From NCBI RefSeq assembly GCF_900101875.1, contig NZ_FNAI01000012.1, forward strand, positions 62,001 through 126,000: a DNA stretch of 64,000 nucleotides, in the 5' to 3' direction. Below the pieces are notes generated by a model. It had not been told where the DNA came from, did no database searches, and saw only the letters and a program-made list of their open reading frames with translations. Source of the DNA: Mucilaginibacter pineti (GTDB taxonomy: Bacteria > Bacteroidota > Bacteroidia > Sphingobacteriales > Sphingobacteriaceae). The translations under genes and the position numbers were made by a program. Each line of letters opens with the position of its first letter. Within the stretch, counting starts at the first letter, position 1. Positions 43,442-51,302 of the stretch are shown piece by piece.

Positions 43442-45229
43442 TTATTTAATCACAATATCATAAGGCAGGCGGGCCTGCGGTGTGCGCATTATTTGAGTAA
43501 TGCCTTTTATTTGCATGTAAACCCGGTAATTGTCGCCCAGTTCTGATTGCATCATTTTGGTGCGCATCTGGCTGGTAAGGTCGCCATCTATTTGGTTAAA
43601 AATGCTTTTTTGTTCGGGGTAGGCTACCAGGTTGTAGTTTTTAAGCTTGGCCTTTTTAGCAGCCGATGCAACTGCATCATTAATGTTGCCTAAACGATCA
43701 ACAAGTCCGATTTTTATAGCCTGCGCACCTGTCCACACACGGCCCTGGCCAATGCTGTTAATGTATTCCTGCGTTTTACCTCTGCCAGCAGCCACTGCTT
43801 TTGTAAAATCATCGTAACCGTGATTTACGTTGTTTTGCAGTATGGCCCTTTCCTCTGGAGATAAGGGACGGCTGATATCGCCCAGATCTGCATATTTACC
43901 GGTTTTTACACCATCGAACGTTACGCCCAATTTATCGTTGAACAGCTTTTGCATATTGGGTAATATGGCAAATATGCCTATTGATCCTGTAATGGTATTC
44001 GGTTCTGCAAATATCGAATCGGCAGCACATGATATATAGTAACCGCCAGATGCAGCGTAATCGCCCATGGAAACAATAATAGGTTTCACTTTTTTGGTAA
44101 GGGCAACTTCGCGCCAGATCACGTCTGATGCTAATGAACTGCCGCCGGGGGAGTTAACACGCAGTACAACCGCTTTTACCTTGTTATCTAAACGTACTTT
44201 ACGGATAGCCCTTGAAATTCTTTCAGACCCTATACTGTTGTCATCGCCATCGCCGCCGGTAATTTCGCCGTTGGCGTAAACTATGGCTATGCGGTTGCTT
44301 GATGCATCGTCGTCGTCATCTTTTACGTTATCTGATTTACTTTTGGTGTAATCGCCAAGTTCAACACTGGCAAGATTTGATTTTAGCGGGGTGCCGGTGC
44401 GGGTTTTTAAATCGTCCAGTATCTCGTCTTTATATTTCAAACCGTCAACCAGTTTCAGGCGCAATGCATCCTCAGGGAACTGCACGCTGCCTTCATTGGC
44501 ATAGTTAAATAACGAATCTTTATTAATACCACGGCTTTTGCTGATGCCGGTTAAGAAATGATCATATAATGAGCCTAAGTAGGAGGTAACCTGCAATCGG
44601 TTTGGGTCGCTCATTTTGGTAAGTACCAGGGGTTCAACAGCACTTTTGAATGTACCTACTTTTATTATCTGCGCTTCTATACCCAGTTTATCAAGCGCGC
44701 CCTTTAAAAATGTGGTTTGCGAGCTAAAGCCGGTAAATTCAAAAATACCTTTTGGATTTATGTAAACCTTATCGGCAGCGGTAGCCAGGTAGTAAAAACC
44801 CTGTGTATAAACTTCTGAATAGGCAATAACAAATTTCTTTGATTTTTTAAAGTCGATAAGGGCATTCCTGATCTCCTCGGTAGTAGCCTGGCCAGATGAC
44901 ATGTAGCTTTCGTCCAGGAATATGCCTTTGATATTACCGTCTTTTTTGGCTTTCTTAATATTAGCCAGTATATCATTAAGTCCGATTGATTTTTCGCTGT
45001 TCAATCCTAAAAAGCTCAGTCCGGCCAGTGGATTATTGGGGGTACGCTCGGTAATGGGCGTTGTAAAAGCCATGTGCATTATGGAGTTGGGTTCCACATC
45101 GGTGCTTTTTTCGCTACCTGCAGATGATACTACGCCGGCAATTACGGCTGCCAGTATCAACACAACTATGATACCCATTATAAACACACCTAACATAGAG
45201 GCCAGAACGAATTTGAAGAATTGTTTCAT
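43442..45229 (-). CDS. sppA: signal peptide peptidase SppA (67K type)
   Basis: 595 residues with one N-terminal TM (~9-37) and two tandem ClpP-like domains. The catalytic Lys is in KVGTFKSAVEPLVL (first domain) and the nucleophile Ser in MGDYAASGGYYISCAADSIFAEPNTITGSIGIF (second domain), the same split arrangement as E. coli SppA. It degrades leftover signal peptides in the inner membrane. folK lies divergently 87 bp away. Confidence 0.94.
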   Translation of the reverse strand: MKQFFKFVLASMLGVFIMGIIVVLILAAVIAGVVSSAGSEKSTDVEPNSIMHMAFTTPITERTPNNPLAGLSFLGLNSEKSIGLNDILANIKKAKKDGNIKGIFLDESYMSSGQATTEEIRNALIDFKKSKKFVIAYSEVYTQGFYYLATAADKVYINPKGIFEFTGFSSQTTFLKGALDKLGIEAQIIKVGTFKSAVEPLVLTKMSDPNRLQVTSYLGSLYDHFLTGISKSRGINKDSLFNYANEGSVQFPEDALRLKLVDGLKYKDEILDDLKTRTGTPLKSNLASVELGDYTKSKSDNVKDDDDDASSNRIAIVYANGEITGGDGDDNSIGSERISRAIRKVRLDNKVKAVVLRVNSPGGSSLASDVIWREVALTKKVKPIIVSMGDYAASGGYYISCAADSIFAEPNTITGSIGIFAILPNMQKLFNDKLGVTFDGVKTGKYADLGDISRPLSPEERAILQNNVNHGYDDFTKAVAAGRGKTQEYINSIGQGRVWTGAQAIKIGLVDRLGNINDAVASAAKKAKLKNYNLVAYPEQKSIFNQIDGDLTSQMRTKMMQSELGDNYRVYMQIKGITQIMRTPQARLPYDIVIK

Positions 45230-45316
45230 TAATGTTGTAAATATTTTTATCTATGCAAACTTAGTAATTCAATACCGTATAATGTTAAGAGCCATGTTCA
45301 TATTATTTGTTACAAC

Positions 45317-45805
45317 ATGATTGATGTTTTTTTACTCACAGGCAGTAACTTGGGCAATCGTGAATTGTTTCTGCAGCAGGCAATTAATTATATCGAAGCG
45401 GATATTGCGCCGCTTACGGTGGCTTCGTCGGTATTTGAAACACAATCGTGGGGTAAAACAGATGCGCCCGATTATTTGAACCAGGTGCTGCGGTTGCAAA
45501 CAACGTTACCTGTTAAACTTTTACTTAACAAGGTGCTGGCTATTGAAACATTAATGGGCCGTAAGCGCGAAGAAAAATGGGGATCGCGTATTATTGATAT
45601 CGATATTTTGTTTTATGGTGATGCTGTTATTAACGAGCCTCATTTGCATGTGCCGCATCCCGAACTGCACAAACGCCGTTTTACGTTAGAGCCGCTTGCC
45701 GAGATTGCTGCCGATTTTGTGCATCCGGTGTTAAATAAAAATATTTTGCAGCTTAAAACAGAACTTATAGACGACTTGATCGTAAAAAAGTATAAATTAG
45801 AGTAA
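45317..45805 (+). CDS. folK: HPPK: hydroxymethyldihydropterin pyrophosphokinase
   Basis: 162 residues. LLTGSNLGNRELFLQQAINYI, SSVFETQSWGKTDAPDYLNQVLRL and RKREEKWGSRIIDIDILFYGD (with the DxD metal ligands) are the family blocks; LHVPHPELHKRRFTLEPLAEIA closes it. It makes the pyrophosphorylated pterin used for folate synthesis. The HPt gene begins 13 bp downstream. Confidence 0.95.
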   Translation: MIDVFLLTGSNLGNRELFLQQAINYIEADIAPLTVASSVFETQSWGKTDAPDYLNQVLRLQTTLPVKLLLNKVLAIETLMGRKREEKWGSRIIDIDILFYGDAVINEPHLHVPHPELHKRRFTLEPLAEIAADFVHPVLNKNILQLKTELIDDLIVKKYKLE

Positions 45806-45817
45806 TCATAAACTTAT

Positions 45818-46195
45818 ATGTCAGATATATCACCAGAGCAGGACTTTGATCTTTCGTTTTTATACGAAATTGCTGATGGCAGCGACGAATTTATTGTAGA
45901 GTCTATAGGGATGTTTCTGGAACAAACACCACAGTTATTAACCACAATTGAAGCGGCACTTAATGCCAGCGACTGGGTAACTGCCGGCCAGGCATCGCAT
46001 AAACTAAAACCTAATCTTGGTTTTTTTGGAATGCCCATAAGCCAGGCTACTATACAGGAAGTTGAACTGGCCTGCAAAGCCGGCGGCGAAAACCCCACCC
46101 AGATATTTGAAAAATTTAACCAGGTAAAATCATCTGTAGGTGCAAACCTCATCACCCTTAAACAAATAAAAGCCGAGAAAGAAGCATCTTTATAA
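45818..46195 (+). CDS. HPt-domain phosphotransfer protein
   Basis: 125 residues, all-helical. The phospho-accepting His61 lies in QASHKLKPNLGFFGM, the typical HPt helix. It would relay phosphate between a hybrid kinase and a response regulator; none is encoded nearby. It starts 13 bp after folK and is therefore co-transcribed. A bidirectional terminator follows. Confidence 0.88.
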   Translation: MSDISPEQDFDLSFLYEIADGSDEFIVESIGMFLEQTPQLLTTIEAALNASDWVTAGQASHKLKPNLGFFGMPISQATIQEVELACKAGGENPTQIFEKFNQVKSSVGANLITLKQIKAEKEASL

Positions 46196-46278
46196 GGAGG
46201 TGAAAGGCGAAAGGTAAAAGGCTTTTTGGGAGAGGAGAAAGCTAACTGTAAAGATCAAAAGGTAAAAAAAATGAAAAG

Positions 46279-46312
46279 AAAAAGGCGAAAGGATTTACCT
46301 TTCGCCTTTTTT
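46279..46312. terminator. bidirectional terminator between hpt and purS
   Basis: A 14-bp perfect stem AAAAAGGCGAAAGG/CCTTTCGCCTTTTT with a 5-nt loop (ATTTA) and an A/T run on each side, placed between convergent genes. Similar 'AAAGGCGAAAGG' oligomers lie just before and after. Confidence 0.85.
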
Positions 46313-46379
46313 ATGTCTTAAAGGGCTATATTTCTACAAGGAAAACCTTTTGCCTTTGACCTTTCGCCTTTAACCTAAA

Positions 46380-46634
46380 TTAGGCTTCTTTTATTTCAAA
46401 AGTATAGCTTTCCATAATTAGGTTGGCTAACAGGTTTTTGCATGCCTCGTCAACTTTGGCGTTGGCAATTTCGGCACTTGCTGCTTCAATTTCAAGGGTA
46501 ATGTGTTTGCCAATGCGCACGTTTTGTATTTCGGCTAAACCAAGGTTTTTCATGCTTCCGGTTACTGCTTTTCCTTGTGGGTCAAGTATTTCTTTTTTGG
46601 GCATTACGTCAATTTCAGCCAGGAACTTTGTCAT
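46380..46634 (-). CDS. purS: phosphoribosylformylglycinamidine synthase subunit PurS
   Basis: 84 residues: KFLAEIDVMPKKEILDPQGKAVTGSMKNLG is the PurS signature, followed by IQNVRIGKHITLEIEA and a closing helix ACKNLLANLIMESYTFEI. PurS bridges PurL and PurQ in the small-subunit FGAM synthase. purL and purQ are not adjacent, so the gene is separated from its partners here. pssA lies 39 bp upstream on the same strand. Confidence 0.93.
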   Translation of the reverse strand: MTKFLAEIDVMPKKEILDPQGKAVTGSMKNLGLAEIQNVRIGKHITLEIEAASAEIANAKVDEACKNLLANLIMESYTFEIKEA

Positions 46635-46672
46635 TTGTGTTTGTGTTTTAATTTGAAGCTATCGGCAACATG

Positions 46673-47419
46673 TTATGCCTTTGTAGGCTGCTCATGATGG
46701 TGATCACTCGTTATTTTTAATTGAATTAATGATAGGGTGATGTATATGAATATAACCACCGGAACTGCCACAAATTTAAAAAATAGAATGAGTATTGCCG
46801 AAAACAAGAGCAGTAAATAACGGAAAATGTTTTGATTAAAGTCGCGGTTCTTAAATTTAAGCGACATCAGGGGTATTTCGGCCACCAGCAGGGTACACAT
46901 TACCACCACAAGGCCGGTTAAAACATACGGGTTTAATATAATATGATCCAATGTTTCGTACTGTTGAATGATTAATGGCAGCGAGGCAATTAATATTGCA
47001 TTTGCAGGCGTAGGTAAGCCAATAAAGCTTTCGGCCTGGCGGGTATCAACGTTAAACTTAGCCAAACGCAGGGCCGAAAACACGGTGATAGCGAAAGCGA
47101 TATAACATAAATAATCGCTAACCTTATTAATTTGAGGCGATCTTAAAAACAGTTCATATAAAATGGCCGACGGTAAAAAGCCAAAACTTACCATATCTGC
47201 CAGCGAATCCAGATCTTTACCTATAAAGGAAAAGGAGTTGAGCACGCGCGAGGCCAGGCCATCAAAAAAATCAAATATTGCCGATAAAAAAATAGCATAG
47301 GATGCAATAAGCAGGTTACCCTGAAAAGCAAATACTATGCCTATACAGCCACTAAACAGGTTTGCACAGGTAATAGCATTAGGGAGATGTTTCTTTACGC
47401 GTCTCTTCATTTCGGCCAT
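46673..47419 (-). CDS. pssA: CDP-diacylglycerol-serine O-phosphatidyltransferase
   Basis: 248 residues with about seven membrane helices. The CDP-alcohol phosphotransferase motif is readable as FDFFDGLASRVLNSFSFIGKDLDSLADMVSFG (D..DG..AR....G..LDS.AD). It makes phosphatidylserine, the precursor of phosphatidylethanolamine. The start could be the ATG three codons later (MKRRVKKHLPNAITCANLFSG). Confidence 0.92.
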   Translation of the reverse strand: MAEMKRRVKKHLPNAITCANLFSGCIGIVFAFQGNLLIASYAIFLSAIFDFFDGLASRVLNSFSFIGKDLDSLADMVSFGFLPSAILYELFLRSPQINKVSDYLCYIAFAITVFSALRLAKFNVDTRQAESFIGLPTPANAILIASLPLIIQQYETLDHIILNPYVLTGLVVVMCTLLVAEIPLMSLKFKNRDFNQNIFRYLLLLFSAILILFFKFVAVPVVIFIYITLSLIQLKITSDHHHEQPTKA

Positions 47420-47502
47420 GAAGTTATCAGAAAATTATTAAGTAATAATGAAGTTACAAATAAACTTTGTGTTTATTATATAACTTCATTATAACTAAAT
47501 TA

Positions 47503-49137
47503 TTACGAGTTCATGGAAATCAGGAACTCTTCGTTTGTTTTGGTACCACGGATCTGTGCTTGTAAAAACTCCATTGATTCCTGGGAGTTCATATCGGCAA
47601 GGTGGTTACGCAAAATCCAGATGCGTTGCAATGTTTCACGGTCAAGCAGCAAATCATCACGACGGGTGCTTGATGCAGTGATATCAATAGCCGGGAAGAT
47701 ACGTTTGTTAGATAACTTACGATCCAACTGCAGCTCCATGTTGCCGGTACCTTTAAATTCTTCAAAGATAACCTCATCCATTTTTGAGCCGGTTTCGGTT
47801 AAAGCAGTAGCAATAATGGTTAATGAACCGCCATCCTCGATGTTACGGGCCGCACCAAAAAAGCGTTTAGGTTTGTGCAACGCGTTGGCATCCACACCAC
47901 CCGATAGTATTTTACCAGATGCAGGGGCAACCGTATTGTAGGCACGCGCAAGGCGGGTAATGGAATCTAACAGGATCACCACATCATGACCGCACTCTAC
48001 CATGCGTTTAGCTTTCTCTAAAACAATGTTGGCAATTTTTACGTGACGCTCTGCAGGCTCATCAAATGTTGATGATACTACTTCGGCGCGTACGCTGCGG
48101 GCCATATCTGTTACCTCTTCCGGGCGCTCATCAATCAGTAATATAATAAGGTAAACCTCAGGGTGGTTTTTAGCAATGGCGTTGGCCACATCCTTTAACA
48201 ACATGGTTTTACCTGTTTTTGGCTGGGCCACAATTAAACCACGCTGACCTTTACCAATAGGCGAGAACAGGTCCATGATGCGGGTTGAATAATTACCGGC
48301 ATCGGTGAACAGGCTCAGTTTCTCTGACGGGAAAAGTGGTGTTAAGTGATCAAAAGGTACACGGTCGCGCACTTCGGCAGGGATACGACCGTTAATGGCT
48401 TCCACACGTACCAGCGGAAAATATTTTTCGCCTTCTTTTGGAGGGCGGATGCTACCGCGAACAGTATCGCCGGTTTTTAAACCGAATAATTTTATCTGCG
48501 ATTGTGATACGTAAATATCATCCGGAGAAGTAAGGTAGTTATAGTCTGATGATCTTAAAAATCCGTAACCATCGGGCATAATTTCCAAAACACCTTCATT
48601 CACAATCACGTTATCAAAATCCATGTTGATAGGCGGCTCCTGTGCTTTTTGCGGCTGATTAGGATTAGCACCATTCTGGCGCCTGTCAAATTTTTGCGGG
48701 CGTACAGTGGTTGGTTGTTCTTCGGCTTTAGGAGCTGTTTCTCCTGGCTGGCTTTCGGCAGCAGGTGCTTCGGCGGTTACAGGTTCGGCAGCAGGTGCTT
48801 CGGTAACGGTTTCGTCAACCTGCTCTTCTTCATCCTGCTCATCAAATAAGTTGGTATCATCCAAAGGAACTTCAACGCGCGGTTGCGTTTTTGGCTTTAA
48901 AACACGGGTTCTTTTACGTGCTTTTTCCTCTGCAGGGGCAGGGGCGTTGATTTCTGAATAGTTGCTTTCAACAACGTTTTGCTGTGCCCTTGCGGCTTCA
49001 ATTAACTGTTGTTGTTCAATAATGCGAGCTATTAGTTGTGGCTTCCTTAGCTCATCAGCTTCGGTTATACCTAAATTTTTTGCAATTTCGCGCAACTCTG
49101 AAACGAGTTTGTCGTTCAATTCGATTTTATCAGACAT
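47503..49137 (-). CDS. rho: transcription termination factor Rho with disordered insertion
   Basis: 544 residues versus ~420 in E. coli. An N-terminal Rho-N SAP-like helix pair (ELREIAKNLGITEADELRKPQLIARI) precedes an ~110-residue Pro/Glu/Ala/Gln-rich stretch (~60-170) that looks disordered, then the RNA-binding cold-shock-like domain (ILEIMPDGYGFLRSSDYNYL) and the RecA-like motor: QPKTGKTMLLKD (Walker A), ILLIDERPEEVTDM and VVILLDSITRLARAYN. Such insertions occur in other Bacteroidota Rho proteins; in Bacteroides thetaiotaomicron the disordered region has been linked to phase separation. Upstream 348 bp are AT-rich and gene-free. Confidence 0.95.
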   Translation of the reverse strand: MSDKIELNDKLVSELREIAKNLGITEADELRKPQLIARIIEQQQLIEAARAQQNVVESNYSEINAPAPAEEKARKRTRVLKPKTQPRVEVPLDDTNLFDEQDEEEQVDETVTEAPAAEPVTAEAPAAESQPGETAPKAEEQPTTVRPQKFDRRQNGANPNQPQKAQEPPINMDFDNVIVNEGVLEIMPDGYGFLRSSDYNYLTSPDDIYVSQSQIKLFGLKTGDTVRGSIRPPKEGEKYFPLVRVEAINGRIPAEVRDRVPFDHLTPLFPSEKLSLFTDAGNYSTRIMDLFSPIGKGQRGLIVAQPKTGKTMLLKDVANAIAKNHPEVYLIILLIDERPEEVTDMARSVRAEVVSSTFDEPAERHVKIANIVLEKAKRMVECGHDVVILLDSITRLARAYNTVAPASGKILSGGVDANALHKPKRFFGAARNIEDGGSLTIIATALTETGSKMDEVIFEEFKGTGNMELQLDRKLSNKRIFPAIDITASSTRRDDLLLDRETLQRIWILRNHLADMNSQESMEFLQAQIRGTKTNEEFLISMNS

Positions 49138-49485
49138 GATATGAATTATAGTTCAATGGGATTTTTAATATCGTTGTTAGTTTTCAAACGGTAATAAAGC
49201 CGCCGCGTTAGTTTTAAGTTTTGCAACTAAACGGGGTATTATTTAAAGAGATTGATCCTGAAACTTTGTTTTAAGTAAACATCCAAACCCTGGTAAAGTA
49301 TTAACGTAATAAATATCGAGGGGTTTTAAATTGTTTCTTTAGTACAAGAAAAATTCAAAGGAAAACGATGCAATGGTAATCAAATAATTGTTAATTTCAA
49401 ATTAATTAAATAAATATCTACAGTAATATAACAATTGAGCTAAATTTTTAGTTTTTTTGACAGTTAGAATATTTAACACCCGCCC
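49138..49485. other. gene-free AT-rich interval between divergent rho and pyrF
   Basis: 348 bp with no ORF and no hairpin of the repeat families found elsewhere. It must hold promoters for both rho and pyrF and possibly a rho leader; no box is clear enough to mark. Confidence 0.5.
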
Positions 49486-50319
49486 ATGATATCGCGTAAG
49501 CAACTAATAGAACAGATTAAGCAAAAAAAGTCATTTTTGTGTGTTGGTCTGGATACTGATATAGATAAGATTCCCGAATTTTTAAAACAATATCCCGATC
49601 CGATACTGGAATTTAATAAACGCATTATTGATGCTACTAAAGATCTGTGCGTTTCTTACAAACCCAACGCTGCTTTTTATGAAGCCCGGGGTATTAAAGG
49701 TTTGCAAAGCCTTATTGATACCTGGAAATATTTACCCACCGATACCTTAAATATAATAGATGCCAAACGCGGCGATATCGGCAACACATCTGATAAATAC
49801 GCCAAAGCCTTTTTTGACGAAAACGCTTCGGGTATGAGTTTCGATGCTATTACAATTACACCTTATATGGGTAATGACAGTGTTACGCCTTACCTGGCCT
49901 ATGAGGGTAAATGGATAATTATACTGGCGCTTACCTCATCAGTAGGTAGCAAAGATTTTCAATACCTGCAAACCGGCGATGGCTATCTATATGAAACCGT
50001 TATCAAAAAGGCCAATACCTGGGCCGGTGCCGATAGGATCATGTATGTAGTTGGTGCTACAAAAAGTACCGAGTTTACCAACATTCGCCAATATGCGCCG
50101 GATAACTTCCTGCTTGTACCCGGCGTTGGCGCACAGGGCGGCAGTTTAGCTGATGTGTGTAAATATGGCATCACCAAAGATTGCGGTCTTATTGTAAACG
50201 CATCCCGCTCCATTATTTATGCCAGCAACGGCGAAGATTTTGCCGATGCCGCCCGTGCCGAAGCATTAAGCATGCAACGGCAAATGCAGGTGGAACTGGA
50301 AAAGGCAGGCGTGATATAG
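49486..50319 (+). CDS. pyrF: orotidine 5'-phosphate decarboxylase (type 2)
   Basis: 277 residues. The catalytic K-D region IIDAKRGDIGNTSDKYAKAFF holds the DxKxxD signature of this family; SFLCVGLDTDIDKIPEFL and FLLVPGVGAQGG...YGITKDCGLIVNASRSIIYA are also diagnostic of the longer type-2 enzymes. It makes UMP from OMP. The RAYT/REP cluster begins about 25 bp after the stop. Confidence 0.95.
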   Translation: MISRKQLIEQIKQKKSFLCVGLDTDIDKIPEFLKQYPDPILEFNKRIIDATKDLCVSYKPNAAFYEARGIKGLQSLIDTWKYLPTDTLNIIDAKRGDIGNTSDKYAKAFFDENASGMSFDAITITPYMGNDSVTPYLAYEGKWIIILALTSSVGSKDFQYLQTGDGYLYETVIKKANTWAGADRIMYVVGATKSTEFTNIRQYAPDNFLLVPGVGAQGGSLADVCKYGITKDCGLIVNASRSIIYASNGEDFADAARAEALSMQRQMQVELEKAGVI

Positions 50320-50343
50320 CTTAGCCGAATAATTGATTGTGCA

Positions 50344-51125
50344 AGTTCAATCGTCCACGCTTGAACTATATATTAAGGAGCGTCCACGCTCCAGGAAATT
50401 TATAGCAAGCGTGGACGCTTACTTCTGAACCGTTCGGGCGTAGACGCCCGAACGTGCTGTTTTAATTTAATTTATCCAATGCGAAGAACGGCTGTAACTG
50501 ATGAATTATATTTTGTTACGTTAACAGTAACCGATTGGATAGACGTATTTACCCGAAGAATCTACAGCGATTTTATAATTGAAAATCTTAATTATTGCCA
50601 GCAAAATAAAAAACTGAACATATACGCCTATGTTTTGATGACAAATCATTTGCATTTAATTGCCAATGCTGAAGATGGCTCATTAAGTAATATTTTGCGC
50701 GATTTTAAAACTTATACATCAAAAGGGTTGGTTAATTAATTGCTGACAATCCATCCGAAAGCAGGCGTGATTGGTTGTTTAACGCCTTTGAACTTGCCGG
50801 TAAACAAAATCCACAAAATAAACATCATCAGTTTTGGCAAAACGGTAATTATCCTGTTTTGCTTTATTCACCAGACTTTATCCAACAGAAAATAGACTAT
50901 ATTCATAATAATCCGGTTAAGGCGGGTTTTGTTGGTTCGGCGCATGAATATTGGTATAGCAGCGCAAATCCAGATAGCCCTTTGTCAATTATTGGTTAAT
51001 TACGCTAGTTCAAGCGTCCACGCTTGAACTATACAAACTGGAGCGTCTACGCTCCAGAAAAGAGAATTCAAAATAGTAAGCGTGGACGCTTACCTTTTGA
51101 ACCGTTCGGGCGTGGACGCCCGAAC
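50344..51125 (+). mobile_element. RAYT element: transposase pseudogene between two four-hairpin REP arrays
   Basis: Upstream hairpins: 50344-50367, 50377-50392, 50407-50420 and 50431-50454. Downstream in the same order: 51007-51030, 51038-51057, 51076-51093 and 51104-51125. All share the core GCGTCCACGC (first two of each array) or its complement GCGTGGACGC (last two), so each array has two REPs in each orientation. The transposase gene lies between. This is the arrangement of REP/RAYT units. Confidence 0.88.
50479..50999 (+). pseudogene. REP-associated tyrosine transposase (RAYT, Y1_Tnp), frameshifted
   Basis: The first frame (50479-50739, 86 residues) contains the HxH-type metal motif TNHLHLIANAEDGS and the tyrosine helix RDFKTYTSKG, then meets TAA. 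The second frame resumes at 50736 (LIADNPSESRRDWLFNAFELAGKQ) and runs to 50999, with the family's C-terminal block QKIDYIHNNPVKAGFV. A single missing base near 50735 explains both frames. Intact length would be about 174 residues. No slippery heptamer is evident, so a simple inactivating frameshift (or a sequencing error) is preferred. The conserved domains are otherwise well kept, so the mutation is recent. Confidence 0.85.
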
Positions 51126-51302
51126 ATGCCGTCGGATTAAAAGATTTTATCAACAAAAGAAATCCTTAAATCTGATAAATCCGCTTAATCCTGGTTCAGA
51201 TATTTACTCCCATTTCAGCCAAGTAAATGTAAATTTTACACCATTACCCTCATTCCAGAACAACTTCCTGTACTAATTGTTAAATTACACCCAATAAGTA
51301 AT

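Noticed and set aside
50731..50745. Programmed ribosomal frameshift in the RAYT gene
   Set aside because: No slippery heptamer or downstream stimulatory fold beyond the ordinary sequence; RAYT genes are normally single frames.
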